From the NCBI RefSeq assembly GCF_900091655.1, contig NZ_LT594621.1, positions 1,736,001 through 1,800,000 of the forward strand: a DNA stretch of 64,000 bases. Direction: 5' to 3'. Position numbers and translations under genes: made by a program. The notes beneath the pieces are model-generated. The model was not told where the DNA came from, did not search any database, and was given only the letters and a program-made list of their open reading frames with translations. Positions within the stretch are counted from its first letter, which is position 1. Every line of letters begins with the position of its first letter. Origin of the DNA: Culturomica massiliensis (GTDB lineage: Bacteria > Bacteroidota > Bacteroidia > Bacteroidales > Marinifilaceae). This document shows, in pieces, positions 1-8,952 of this stretch.

Positions 1-562
1 CTATACTGATATAGGATGTCTGCTGTAAAGCTTTACTATTAAAAAAGAAAGGCGAATCATAATATGCTTTCAGCAAATCCCATTCCTCTTCCTTTACCAC
101 CGGAGACAGTTGTTGCAAATCCCCGATCAGTAACAATTGTACACCGCCGAAAGGCCGGTTCCGGTCGCGGTAGCGACAAAGCATATCACTTACAGCATCC
201 AGTAAATCGGCACGCACCATACTGATTTCATCGATCACCAACAAATCAATACTACGGATAACGTCTATCTTTTCCCGGCCGAACCGGTGGGAATAACGAT
301 TCGAAGCCGTTGTTCCCTCTGCTTTCTGACCAGGGACATAAGGACCGAACGGCAACTGGAAAAAAGAATGTATCGTCACTCCTCCGGCATTGATTGCAGC
401 TACACCCGTCGGTGCCAGAACAACCATGCGTTTAGGAGATTTCGTTTTCAGTTGTTGCAAAAAAGTCGTTTTACCCGTACCCGCCTTTCCGGTCAGAAAA
501 ACATTCGTACCGGTATATTGCAAAAAACGATAAGCCAAATCCAACTCCTTATTCGTCTCCAT
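1..562 (-). CDS. PIF1/RecD-like DNA helicase, N-terminal part (cut by window edge)
   Basis: Reading the minus strand from an ATG at 562 gives 187 open codons running off the window start. Residues 24-35 form a Walker A loop (LTGKAGTGKTTF). This is followed by an APTGVAAINAGG stretch (helicase motif Ia type) and a Walker B segment LLVIDEISMV near residue 112, then a GDLQQLSPV motif III near residue 155. This set is typical of PIF1-like superfamily 1B helicases of Bacteroidetes, which unwind DNA 5' to 3'. The C-terminal half, and any extra domain, lies outside the window. The gene is convergent with nothing here; about 150 bases of AT-rich intergenic DNA separate it from the next minus-strand gene. 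Confidence 0.88.
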   Translation of the reverse strand, partial: METNKELDLAYRFLQYTGTNVFLTGKAGTGKTTFLQQLKTKSPKRMVVLAPTGVAAINAGGVTIHSFFQLPFGPYVPGQKAEGTTASNRYSHRFGREKIDVIRSIDLLVIDEISMVRADLLDAVSDMLCRYRDRNRPFGGVQLLLIGDLQQLSPVVKEEEWDLLKAYYDSPFFFNSKALQQTSYISI

Positions 563-581
563 AACTCACATTGGAATTCCG

Positions 582-651
582 GATTTACGATCTTAACATT
601 TCCCGCCGAAACGAACTCCGGATTTTAACCGTAAATCTAAAATCGTAAATC
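582..651. repeat. Intergenic inverted repeat with TAACCGTAAATC motif
   Basis: GATTTACGAT (582-591) is answered by its exact complement ATCGTAAATC (642-651). Between them sits TAACCGTAAATC (626-637), a 12-mer that occurs again in the intergenic inverted repeat at 12172-12183. It lies between two minus-strand genes and could act as a weak transcription end or be a dispersed intergenic repeat. No T run follows the stem. Confidence 0.4.
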
Positions 652-709
652 ATCAGTTAATAAAACATCTGCCCAATTACGGCATCAGCTCTCCTCTAAA
701 TCCTACTTC

Positions 710-3406
710 TTATTCCATATATTTAATAAGCTGATTCCCTAATCCGACCCGATAACCCTGGGATAAAAAGACAACCTCACCCTTCGCATTTACCATAACG
801 ATCAAAGGCAGATTTCCTGCATTTTTCAATTTCAAACGGGTTTCCAGCATCTGTAAAATCGTCCCGTCATTATCATATCCGAGCAACAAATTCGAAGGCA
901 AGGGCCTGAAATCATGCCGTGAAAACTTCCCGGCCTGTGTGCGGTCTGTAAACAAAAACAACATAGGTATCCCTTTCGCCTCAAAATCAGCCTTCATCCC
1001 ACTCATATCCCGAAGTAAATGATTGGTCGGCTCCTGATTTGCCCCAATAAGCGCCAGTGCCGTATATCCTTTGACTGGCAACGGTAAATACTTCATCTCC
1101 GGACCTTCTTCCGGCATATATTTTACTTTTGTATCGATTATACCCAATGTTTTCAACGACTCAACCACCTTTCTTATCTCCATATCCACCTCCGTCAGTT
1201 TCCCCGACTCCACCCGGAAAGAAGTAATGCCGGACAACACCGAACCGTCACTTTTCCGGTTCCCCGTTACCAGAATATAATCTCCGTTTTCCAATTCCAC
1301 CGGCTCTTTAAATATTGCACTGTAATTCATTCCACCTCCCATATCGACTTGCGAATTGCTACCCAAATCGATCAAGTGAGCCTGACCGTTTTCAATTTTA
1401 GAAATTGTAAAATGCGTATAATAAACGGGATCTGAAATACTTTTTCCCACATTATGGATCATCAGCTTGCCTTTAGGCATCACCCCCTGCTCCCTCGCAA
1501 ACACAACCGGGCGCCAGCCTTCACCTGCGTTATACTCCGGCTTGCCGTTCAAAGGATTCAAGCGGGCAGCAATCCCCAAAGTACGACAGGCCGCCACAAA
1601 AAACACCTCCTTAGAGCGGGTATCGGTAACCATTGCCCGCAATACTCCGACAGGAGGAGTCACGAAATTAATCGTATTTATAGAATCGTTTAACCGGATT
1701 TTCTGCATCCAATCGGTCAGGTCCTCCGGGGTTCTGATGTTTTCATTCTGCAAATAAGCAGCTAACGGCTCCCGGTAAGCCGTGATAAACTCGTTCCTGA
1801 TCCGGGGATTTAAAATATAATTTTTATAGAAAACAGGGTACGCCATACCGGATAAATTATATTCGGCGTAAACAGGAGTTTCAGCATACTTCCGGGCCTC
1901 ATGCAGGTGATCCGACAAAATAACAGCGGTAATATCCTGTAAATCTTTATCCTGTAAAACACCGAGCAAATCCAAGGCTGTTCTCTTCTGAACCGTACTC
2001 TGATCCTTTACCGATTCCAAAAACCGGACGATTTCCTTATAATTTCCCCGGGCAGTTTTGATATACCTGAAAAACGAATCCGGATCATAGCCCCACTCTT
2101 CCGCCAGTTGCCGGGCTTCCTCCTTATTCATAAACGTAGCGATATATGCGTTTCGTAAGGAATCTTCATACATAAAACGACGGTCATTCAATGCCCGTTC
2201 GGTATCTGTAGTCAAAGCCTGATATTCTTTTTCCGGGGGCGGTACAATATCGAACACATCCCGGTATGCTTCACTTTCTTTCTTATCGAGAACAATCACA
2301 ACGGTATCGGCAGTTGCCGCCCGTAATTCTGCAAAACCGTAATTTCCATCTTTATAAGCCCAGACAATCCAATCGCCCAAACCGACCGTTAAAGACGACT
2401 TTCCGGCCTCATCGGCCGTTAAAGTCACAGCCGGATAATATTCTCCGTAATTATATATCTTATATTGTACAACAGCTCCGGCCACAGGCATTCTATCCGT
2501 ATCCTGTACTGAGACAACGACCTTTTTTACTCCGGTATAATTACCCGTAACATTGACACTCGTCAAATTTGCATTCGTTGCTACCACCTCTTCGTTTGCC
2601 GGATATTTACCGAAAACCCGGGCTTCCATATACAATCCCCGTCGTACCGGTGCGGTAAACCAAGCAATATCCAGGCGGGGTTCGGGCTCACAAGCCCCCA
2701 GGTATTTCCACTGCCCGTCGACCCATACTTCCACCCAGGCATGATTATCGTCACAGTGCGCCCAACGCGGAGTATACACCTGCCGGGCAGGTATTCCGAC
2801 CGAACGCATAGCGGCCAACGTAAACACCGATTCCTCCCCGCAACGTCCGTAAGCCGTTGTCGTCATTGTCAAAGGAGCACAGGTCCGCGCATTCGTAGGC
2901 TGATAAATGGCCTTCTCATGACACCAGTGGTTGACTTCCAGAGCAGCTTCTTCCATAGTAGGGCAGGCCGTGACCCGATCTTTCAACTCCCGATAAAATA
3001 CAAAGCGCGACGAATCCAATCCCTCGTTATGTCCCCGTACCGGTAATACAAAATGCCGGAAAATATCTTCCGGGATATGCCTACCCCAAGGCATCTCTTC
3101 CCTCAATTGGAATGACATCCTTACATTCTTCAATAAAAACTCCCCTCCATACCAGGCCAAATCAGCCAAAGGTGCATAAGCATACAAAAATTGAAGAGCC
3201 TCCCGTTCTTCCAGCGTCATCGGTTCATCGAATACGGCAAACAGATTTTCCGGAGCATCCGATAACAACAATTTTTTACCTTCAAAATCCTGCAACACCG
3301 TTTTCCGGTAAGTTTCATCCGTAAGAAAATGCTTTTCCTTCTTACAGGCTGTCAATACGGCTACAGCCAGTATCAGGCTGCACACCACGCGAATCATTAT
3401 TTTCAT
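710..3406 (-). CDS. Transglutaminase-like lipoprotein with thioredoxin-like C-terminus
   Basis: 898 residues. The N-terminus is a lipoprotein signal (hydrophobic stretch ending LTAC, Cys about residue 21), so the protein is probably anchored in the envelope. Around residues 175-260 lies a transglutaminase/protease-like core: Cys in GRCGEES, His in NHAWVEVW, and the acidic end LGACEPEP where the third catalytic residue is expected. A carboxypeptidase-regulatory/Ig-like segment follows (about 290-375). The last 120 residues (FLFTDRTQ, LPLIVMVNAKGEVVF) look like a thioredoxin-fold domain without an obvious CxxC. It starts 7 nt after birA ends, so it is the last gene of an OmpA-birA-transglutaminase operon. 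The substrate is unknown; a peptidase role is as likely as cross-linking. Confidence 0.82.
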   Translation of the reverse strand: MKIMIRVVCSLILAVAVLTACKKEKHFLTDETYRKTVLQDFEGKKLLLSDAPENLFAVFDEPMTLEEREALQFLYAYAPLADLAWYGGEFLLKNVRMSFQLREEMPWGRHIPEDIFRHFVLPVRGHNEGLDSSRFVFYRELKDRVTACPTMEEAALEVNHWCHEKAIYQPTNARTCAPLTMTTTAYGRCGEESVFTLAAMRSVGIPARQVYTPRWAHCDDNHAWVEVWVDGQWKYLGACEPEPRLDIAWFTAPVRRGLYMEARVFGKYPANEEVVATNANLTSVNVTGNYTGVKKVVVSVQDTDRMPVAGAVVQYKIYNYGEYYPAVTLTADEAGKSSLTVGLGDWIVWAYKDGNYGFAELRAATADTVVIVLDKKESEAYRDVFDIVPPPEKEYQALTTDTERALNDRRFMYEDSLRNAYIATFMNKEEARQLAEEWGYDPDSFFRYIKTARGNYKEIVRFLESVKDQSTVQKRTALDLLGVLQDKDLQDITAVILSDHLHEARKYAETPVYAEYNLSGMAYPVFYKNYILNPRIRNEFITAYREPLAAYLQNENIRTPEDLTDWMQKIRLNDSINTINFVTPPVGVLRAMVTDTRSKEVFFVAACRTLGIAARLNPLNGKPEYNAGEGWRPVVFAREQGVMPKGKLMIHNVGKSISDPVYYTHFTISKIENGQAHLIDLGSNSQVDMGGGMNYSAIFKEPVELENGDYILVTGNRKSDGSVLSGITSFRVESGKLTEVDMEIRKVVESLKTLGIIDTKVKYMPEEGPEMKYLPLPVKGYTALALIGANQEPTNHLLRDMSGMKADFEAKGIPMLFLFTDRTQAGKFSRHDFRPLPSNLLLGYDNDGTILQMLETRLKLKNAGNLPLIVMVNAKGEVVFLSQGYRVGLGNQLIKYME

Positions 3407-3413
3407 ATATTTC

Positions 3414-4166
3414 TCAACAAAATTTCACTTCTTTGAAACCATACACACGGTCTTTTCCTGTAATGTCTTTCAGTACAAGCCGGCCATATTCATCCACACC
3501 TGCGATCGAAGCCCGAAAACGTCCCCGCTCATCCTCCCATTTATAAACACCTTCCCGGCGATACATACTCTCCCGGTACTCTTTTTCCAGACACGCATAA
3601 TCTTCAATCCGCCCATACCACTTGTCTATACATGCCAGTAGCATCTCCAAGGCCTGCTGTATATTCAACTCTTTACCCGTCAATTGCAACAAGGATACCG
3701 GATTGGGTGCATCAGAACAAAACTGTTTCTGATTGACATTCAGTCCGATCCCACATACCGAACTGGCGATCCGGTTACCGGAAATACAATGCTCGATCAA
3801 AATACCGGCGATTTTGCACTCCCCGACATAAATGTCGTTCGGCCATTTTACAGTACAATCCTCTGTAAATTTACGAATAAAATCACGACAACCCAATGCT
3901 ATTACCATAGATACGGCAAATTGCCGGGACGCCTCACACGCCCGGGGACAAAATACGATACTGACAGAGATATTTTTCCCCGGTTCACTTTCCCATGTAT
4001 TGCTTCCCTGCCCACGGCCCGCAGCCTGCCTATAAGTCAATACAACCGTCTTATCCCTCAGTTCTTCCCTCGGCAATGCCGCAGCCGTAGTATTGGTGGA
4101 TTCGAGCGCATTGTATTCTAAAACCCGAAAGCCGGCCAAACTATATTTTTTCAATTCGTTCTCCAT
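3414..4166 (-). CDS. birA: Biotin-[acetyl-CoA-carboxylase] ligase, no regulatory HTH
   Basis: About 250 residues. Attaches biotin, through biotinyl-AMP, to the lysine of biotin carboxyl carrier proteins in the cytoplasm. Visible motifs are GRGQGSNTW (about 50-58, the biotinyl-AMP loop), KWPNDI (about 107), and GIGLNVN (about 143), followed by a small C-terminal SH3-like domain. It lacks the N-terminal winged helix of E. coli BirA, so it should be a ligase only. An in-frame TTG at 4172 would give two extra residues, but the ATG at 4166 lies 2 nt after the stop of the upstream OmpA-like gene and is preferred. The tight spacing indicates translational coupling. Confidence 0.92.
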   Translation of the reverse strand: MENELKKYSLAGFRVLEYNALESTNTTAAALPREELRDKTVVLTYRQAAGRGQGSNTWESEPGKNISVSIVFCPRACEASRQFAVSMVIALGCRDFIRKFTEDCTVKWPNDIYVGECKIAGILIEHCISGNRIASSVCGIGLNVNQKQFCSDAPNPVSLLQLTGKELNIQQALEMLLACIDKWYGRIEDYACLEKEYRESMYRREGVYKWEDERGRFRASIAGVDEYGRLVLKDITGKDRVYGFKEVKFC

Positions 4167-4168
4167 CT

Positions 4169-6019
4169 TCAATTCATTATTTTAATTTCCGTTCTCCTGT
4201 TGCGAGCTCTTCCCGTCTCGGTCTCATTGGAAGCCACCGGATGAGCCATACCATATCCCTTATAACTCATACGCTCCTTCTTAATATGATTCACAAAGAG
4301 ATATTTATACACTTCAAAAGCCCTGGCATCCGATAAATGCTCATTGTATTCTGCCGATCCGCTGTTATCCGTAAATCCGGCAATCTCAATTTTAACTGAA
4401 GGGTTATTTTTCAGAAACTCAACCAATTGTTCCAGTTCAAAACGCGACTCCGGGCGCAGACTATAATCATCCACATCGAAAAAGATCCCGTTCAAAACCT
4501 GTGAAGCCTCTTTCCGAATTTTTTTCAGTACGATCACCCGGGTCTGAGGATGTGCATAATCGGCCCGACCGACATGTATCGTATCTGAATAATACAAATA
4601 TCCGCCTTTTTGTACACTAAGCAACAAAAGACTCTGCGCAGGTACGCACGACAACATTTCTGCCGGAGCATACACCCCGTCATAATAAGCCAACGTATCT
4701 CCTTTCTCCGGATGTATCACCAACAACCGATCCGGGACGACTTTCTCCCCTTCTTCATTTTCAGTTATCAAATGCAGATAAGCCATTTCCTGACAACGCA
4801 AAAAGTCTTCCAACTCATACCGGTAAATATTCTTCGTTCCATCCAGATCGGAAGAGAAATACCCCCATCTTCCGGTAGCATCGACGACAAACCCCATTTC
4901 ATTTTTATAGCTATTCACCGTTATCCCTATATTTTCCGGTTCATTCAAACTGTCCAGATCTACCCGGTATATATCCATACCTCCCATCCCCGGATAACCG
5001 TCTGAAGCAAAAAACAAAACTCTCCCATCGTAATAAAGAAAAGGCGCCATTTCATTACCGGACGTATTGAAATACAAAGGTTTCGGTTGCGACCAAAGTT
5101 GTCGTCCGTCCGGATTTCTTTGCAACAATGTAGAAAACCAGATATCACTTCCTCCCTTACCTCCTTGCCGGGTCGAAGCAAAAAACAATTTAGTCCCGTC
5201 GGCTGATACCGCCGGTTGCGCTTCCCAGGCATCCGTATTGACAGGATATCCCAGATTAATCGGTTCGGACCAAAGTGTATCCGAAATCCGGTAAGCCACG
5301 TAAATATCACAGCTACCGCGGGAATCCGGACGCTCGCAACCGGTAAAATACATCATCTGCCCATCGGCGGTAAGCGATTGTGTACCTTCATTTCCTTCCG
5401 TCGTATTGAAATTTAAAGGTATTCCCGCACCATCACGATACGACCATATATCCTCATTTCCCTTGTCCAGACATGTATAAAGCACTGTCCTCCCCGTAAC
5501 ATCCAACGAAGGCCAATACACATCCTTATCCGAGCCGATATACAATTCAACCGGACGTTTTTCCTGAGTCATCAAAGCCTTTTGAGCAAAATCACAGTTA
5601 ATCACGCGATGATTCGCAGCCTCCTTACGGCTCAACTTCGTATCCCGCTCAAGATATAACTTATAATTTTGCCGGGCATTCACATAATCCCCCCTCCCGA
5701 AATAACACTCCCCTAAAAAATAATAGTAATTGGTATAATGCACGGAATCCAGCAACAATCCCTGATGTATCGCTTCAATCTCCCGATCGGTATCTCCCAG
5801 TCGATCGTATATATCCGCACGCAAAAAAGAAAATTCAGCATAACGTCCGGCATCATTCCCCATTTTATCCAAGACCTGTATAGCAGCATCATAATTCCGC
5901 TGACGCACCAGTTCTTTTATGACCTGAAACTGCCGCTGAAATTTTTTATCCATATCCTGTCCGGCAGCCACAGATAAACATCCCCACACAATCCCTATTG
6001 CAAAACACCACTTTTTCAT
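4169..6019 (-). CDS. TPR / PD40 beta-propeller / OmpA envelope protein (PorE-like layout)
   Basis: 616 residues with an N-terminal signal peptide (cleavage near AAGQ). Residues about 30-150 carry TPR-like helices. About 165-420 contains five PD40/WD40-like repeats (for example SADGTKLFFAS and DGRVLFFASDG). A small beta domain follows, and the last 110 residues are an OmpA-like peptidoglycan-binding domain (GFTDNSGS, then LSDARA and GRARNRR). This order matches the envelope proteins of Bacteroidetes typified by PorE of the type IX secretion system, though PorE is a lipoprotein and this one shows no clear lipobox. First gene of the operon with birA. A role in tethering an envelope complex to peptidoglycan is inferred. 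Confidence 0.85.
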   Translation of the reverse strand: MKKWCFAIGIVWGCLSVAAGQDMDKKFQRQFQVIKELVRQRNYDAAIQVLDKMGNDAGRYAEFSFLRADIYDRLGDTDREIEAIHQGLLLDSVHYTNYYYFLGECYFGRGDYVNARQNYKLYLERDTKLSRKEAANHRVINCDFAQKALMTQEKRPVELYIGSDKDVYWPSLDVTGRTVLYTCLDKGNEDIWSYRDGAGIPLNFNTTEGNEGTQSLTADGQMMYFTGCERPDSRGSCDIYVAYRISDTLWSEPINLGYPVNTDAWEAQPAVSADGTKLFFASTRQGGKGGSDIWFSTLLQRNPDGRQLWSQPKPLYFNTSGNEMAPFLYYDGRVLFFASDGYPGMGGMDIYRVDLDSLNEPENIGITVNSYKNEMGFVVDATGRWGYFSSDLDGTKNIYRYELEDFLRCQEMAYLHLITENEEGEKVVPDRLLVIHPEKGDTLAYYDGVYAPAEMLSCVPAQSLLLLSVQKGGYLYYSDTIHVGRADYAHPQTRVIVLKKIRKEASQVLNGIFFDVDDYSLRPESRFELEQLVEFLKNNPSVKIEIAGFTDNSGSAEYNEHLSDARAFEVYKYLFVNHIKKERMSYKGYGMAHPVASNETETGRARNRRTEIKIMN

Positions 6020-6032
6020 ATTTTCCGATTTG

Positions 6033-6070
6033 AATTGCGAATCTAAGAACTAAATCCCAAATTCGCAATT
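6033..6070. repeat. Intergenic inverted repeat
   Basis: AATTGCGAAT (6033-6042) and its exact complement ATTCGCAATT (6061-6070) flank an 18-nt loop just upstream of the OmpA-like gene and downstream of rubrerythrin, both on the minus strand. A hairpin here could end the rubrerythrin transcript. No long T run is present. Confidence 0.4.
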
Positions 6071-6106
6071 TTATCGGAATCATCCAGAGTCACTCCTGAA
6101 CAATTT

Positions 6107-6685
6107 TCAATAATTATCCGGAAACAACTCGAAAAAACCTTGCGGTTGCAAACAGGACGGACACACCTTGGGCGGCGTTTTACCCACATGCACATATCCG
6201 CATTTCCGACAATACCACCGTACCTCTTCCGGACGGGCAAATACAAGACCGGTCCGCAAATTATCCAACAATTTCAGATAACGGTTTTCATGCATCTGCT
6301 CAACTTCCGTCACATGCCTGAAAAGAGAAGCAACGGCTTTAAATCCTTCTCCGGCAGCAATCTCTCCGAATGCGGGATACAGGTTATGCCATTCGTCATA
6401 CTCCCCTTCTGCCGCTTCCTGTAAATTCAGCTCCGTCTGCAAAATCGCCCCGGCCGGATAAGCCGCCGTAATCTCAACCATCCCGCCTTCCAGATAACTG
6501 AAAAAACGTTTCGCATGAGTCTCTTCCTGTAAAGCCGTCTCGTAAAAAATACCGGCAATCTGCTCATATCCCTCTTTACGGGCTACTTCGGCAAAAAATG
6601 TATACCGGTTTTTAGCCTGCGACTCTCCCGCAAAAGCTTTCAGTAAATTTTGCTCCGTCAGCGTTCCTTTTAATGATCTGTCCAT
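6107..6685 (-). CDS. rbr: Rubrerythrin
   Basis: 192 residues from ATG 6685; an upstream in-frame ATG at 6709 would add 8 residues, but the family normally begins as MxxSLKGTxTE. The first 140 residues are a ferritin-like four-helix bundle with di-iron ligands (E in AFAGESQA, EETH, and E and H in EQMHENRY). The C-terminus is a rubredoxin domain with two CxxC pairs (CRKCGY and CPSC). It acts as a non-haem iron peroxidase in the cytoplasm and reduces hydrogen peroxide at the expense of reduced redox carriers in anaerobes. It is a single-gene unit, divergent from the redox cluster that starts at 6960. Confidence 0.95.
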   Translation of the reverse strand: MDRSLKGTLTEQNLLKAFAGESQAKNRYTFFAEVARKEGYEQIAGIFYETALQEETHAKRFFSYLEGGMVEITAAYPAGAILQTELNLQEAAEGEYDEWHNLYPAFGEIAAGEGFKAVASLFRHVTEVEQMHENRYLKLLDNLRTGLVFARPEEVRWYCRKCGYVHVGKTPPKVCPSCLQPQGFFELFPDNY

Positions 6686-6904
6686 TTTATTAAATTTTAT
6701 ATGATACAAAAAAATCGAAAACCCTTATTCTTAAATTTTCCCGACAACATCCTGTCTACGTAAAAACAGGCACAAAGTTCCCTCTTTACAACCGGCTTTG
6801 TCCTGTCTATCCATTTCCCATTCCGGCCCTTATACCGGCCACATAAGTATAAATACACATCGACAATACGCATTTACTTACTTTAACCTTCTTCTTTTTA
6901 AATA

Positions 6905-6912
6905 TAATTTTG
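6905..6912 (+). promoter_or_regulatory. Bacteroidetes -7 box for the Hdr-like operon
   Basis: TAATTTTG fits the TAnnTTTG consensus of the Bacteroides sigma-ABfr promoter and lies 48 nt before the first gene of the redox cluster. The -33 region is only loosely matched. Confidence 0.6.
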
Positions 6913-6959
6913 CATGTGTAATAATATACCCGTTAGGGAAAAGATAAAAAACGAAGAAG

Positions 6960-7649
6960 ATGTCCGGATTAGTTGAGAAACTGAAAAAAGATATTCATTA
7001 CATCGAAGGGATGAACAGTTGTATGAACTGCGGGGTATGTACGGCTATTTGTCCGGCTGCCGAGTTTTACAATTACGATCCGCGTATGATCGTCGATTCG
7101 GTACAACGAGGCGATGAAGAAACGATTGCCCAATTCATCCGCTCAGATGCCATCTGGTATTGCGGTGAATGCATGTCGTGTAAAACCCGTTGTCCCCGGG
7201 GCAACACGCCCGGCCTCATCATTATGGCGTTACGTAAATTGGCCCAGGAAGAAGGTACGTTCACCTGTTCTGAAAAAGGCAGACAGCAATACGCGCTTAA
7301 AAGAGTCATCGACCACAATATTCTGGAACGGGGATACTGTGTCACTCCGGATATTGTCAAACCGGAAATGCATCCGGAACAAGGGCCGGTATGGGAATGG
7401 GTGTATGCTCACCTCGACGATGTATTCGAGCGGGTACACGCCAACTACCGGAAGCCGGGGCCCGGAGCTTTGCGGGAAATCGATGAAGCGAGCATGGAAG
7501 AACTCCGTAAAATATTCGATGTCACCGGAGGTACCGATTTTATGAACCGGATACAGCAATGCTCCGAAGAAAAAGCAGCGGAAGAAGGCGCCGACATGGA
7601 ACAATACCTCATGTCGGTATATACCCAAAACAACGGACAACATTCATAA
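6960..7649 (+). CDS. HdrC-like 4Fe-4S dicluster protein
   Basis: 229 residues. Two 4Fe-4S motifs are seen in the first 80 residues: CMNCGVCTAICP (about 20-31) and CGECMSCKTRCP (about 66-77). This is the spacing of heterodisulfide reductase subunit C and succinate-dehydrogenase-type dicluster proteins. It should pass electrons between a flavoprotein (HdrA-like) and the CCG-domain partner. The C-terminal 130 residues have no motif I recognise. It leads a five-gene plus-strand cluster with a promoter box just upstream. Methanogen coenzymes are not expected in this host, so the acceptor must be something else. Confidence 0.85.
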   Translation: MSGLVEKLKKDIHYIEGMNSCMNCGVCTAICPAAEFYNYDPRMIVDSVQRGDEETIAQFIRSDAIWYCGECMSCKTRCPRGNTPGLIIMALRKLAQEEGTFTCSEKGRQQYALKRVIDHNILERGYCVTPDIVKPEMHPEQGPVWEWVYAHLDDVFERVHANYRKPGPGALREIDEASMEELRKIFDVTGGTDFMNRIQQCSEEKAAEEGADMEQYLMSVYTQNNGQHS

Positions 7650-7722
7650 TCAGAATAAGGTCAAAAGTTTTCAGATTTAAACTTTTTTCCTTTCGACTTT
7701 TTAAATTTTGACTTTCTAACAG

Positions 7723-8793
7723 ATGGATTTACTCGGCAAACAACAGATATGGAACGAATACCAGAAAGAAATTGCAGAAGATAAATACTTCTATGCACGC
7801 AGTTGTATTCGCCAGACATTTTTTCCCGGATCGGAATGGGCTTATCTGGACATTCTTCGTAACAAATTGCAAAAAGAGGTCATGGAAGACGCACGTCATA
7901 CAACCTGTACAGGTATCGGCTACCATTCGGATATCGTTCCGGCAGAAACCATTATGACCGTCGTCGCCCGCCATTTCGCCCTGATGACCGAAGCCGGTTA
8001 TGAAAACATGACCCCTTCCTGTATTACGTCATTCGGTATTTATACGGAAATTCTCGATACCTGGGAACATCACCCGGAAATAGAGGAAAAAATACGGGAA
8101 TTCTTATGGAAAGCGACAAAACGGGAATTTAAAAAGCCTAAAAATCTGGCTCATACTTCGGATATCATTTATAAATTCCGGAATGAAATTGCAATTCAGG
8201 CGAAATATACATTAAAAGACGTTCATACCGGACGAGCCTTGCGCGGGGTTGACCACATCGGCTGCCATTACGCCAAAATGTTTCCTTCCAAAGGAATCGG
8301 AGGAGCAGAATTTCCCGCCGTACTCACCGGCATGATAGAAGCTTGGGGCGGAGATCCCGTCGACTACCCGGAACGCCGGCATTGCTGCGGATTCGGTTTC
8401 AGAAACTACCTTGTTATGGCAAATCGCGGATTTTCTGTCGCCAATTCCAAGAAGAAATTCGAATCCATGCAGCCTTATGCGCCTGATTTTATCGTAGCCA
8501 ATTGTCCGGGGTGTGCGATGTTCCTCGACAAATGGCAATATACGATCAGCGAAATGGAAGGCACCACTTACGGAACGGACGGCTACGGTATCCCCGTCCT
8601 GACCTATGAAGAACTGACTGCATTGATTTTAGGCTACGATCCGTGGGAAATCGGATTACAGATGCACCAGGTTGCAGTAGAGCCCCTTCTGGATAAAATG
8701 GGAATAGACTACGATCCGGAGGCCAAATACAAAAACAGTAAGGGAATTTCTTTGGGAGAACCGACCTGTCCGACGTATTTGAAAGTGAAATAA
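7723..8793 (+). CDS. HdrB-like CCG-domain protein
   Basis: 356 residues. The C-terminal half carries one full cysteine-rich CCG signature: IGCHYAK (about 183), RHCCGFG (about 223) and NCPGCAMF (about 263). In HdrB this signature binds a non-cubane iron-sulfur cluster that reduces a disulfide or similar acceptor. The N-terminal half has a degenerate copy (TCTGIGYH, SCITSFG). The 73-nt gap after the HdrC-like gene contains a GTCAAAA/TTTTGAC inverted repeat. Together with the HdrC- and HdrA-like neighbours it makes the catalytic part of an Hdr-type complex; the substrate cannot be read from the sequence. Confidence 0.85.
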   Translation: MDLLGKQQIWNEYQKEIAEDKYFYARSCIRQTFFPGSEWAYLDILRNKLQKEVMEDARHTTCTGIGYHSDIVPAETIMTVVARHFALMTEAGYENMTPSCITSFGIYTEILDTWEHHPEIEEKIREFLWKATKREFKKPKNLAHTSDIIYKFRNEIAIQAKYTLKDVHTGRALRGVDHIGCHYAKMFPSKGIGGAEFPAVLTGMIEAWGGDPVDYPERRHCCGFGFRNYLVMANRGFSVANSKKKFESMQPYAPDFIVANCPGCAMFLDKWQYTISEMEGTTYGTDGYGIPVLTYEELTALILGYDPWEIGLQMHQVAVEPLLDKMGIDYDPEAKYKNSKGISLGEPTCPTYLKVK

Positions 8794-8952
8794 TAACAGC
8801 AAACTATAATTTTAGAATTAAATAAAGCGATTCATCCATTTAAGTCATCGATTTAGTTCTGCCATTTGGGTATTTACATTGAATAAAAGTGGTTGAAACA
8901 TAAATATCTTAGCTTATTTAAATCTGAAATCCATCATAAATTTATCAATAGT

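Noticed and set aside
1071..3324. Several plus-strand open frames opposite the transglutaminase-like gene
   Set aside because: They are antisense to a long gene with clear domains, overlap each other and have no family features.
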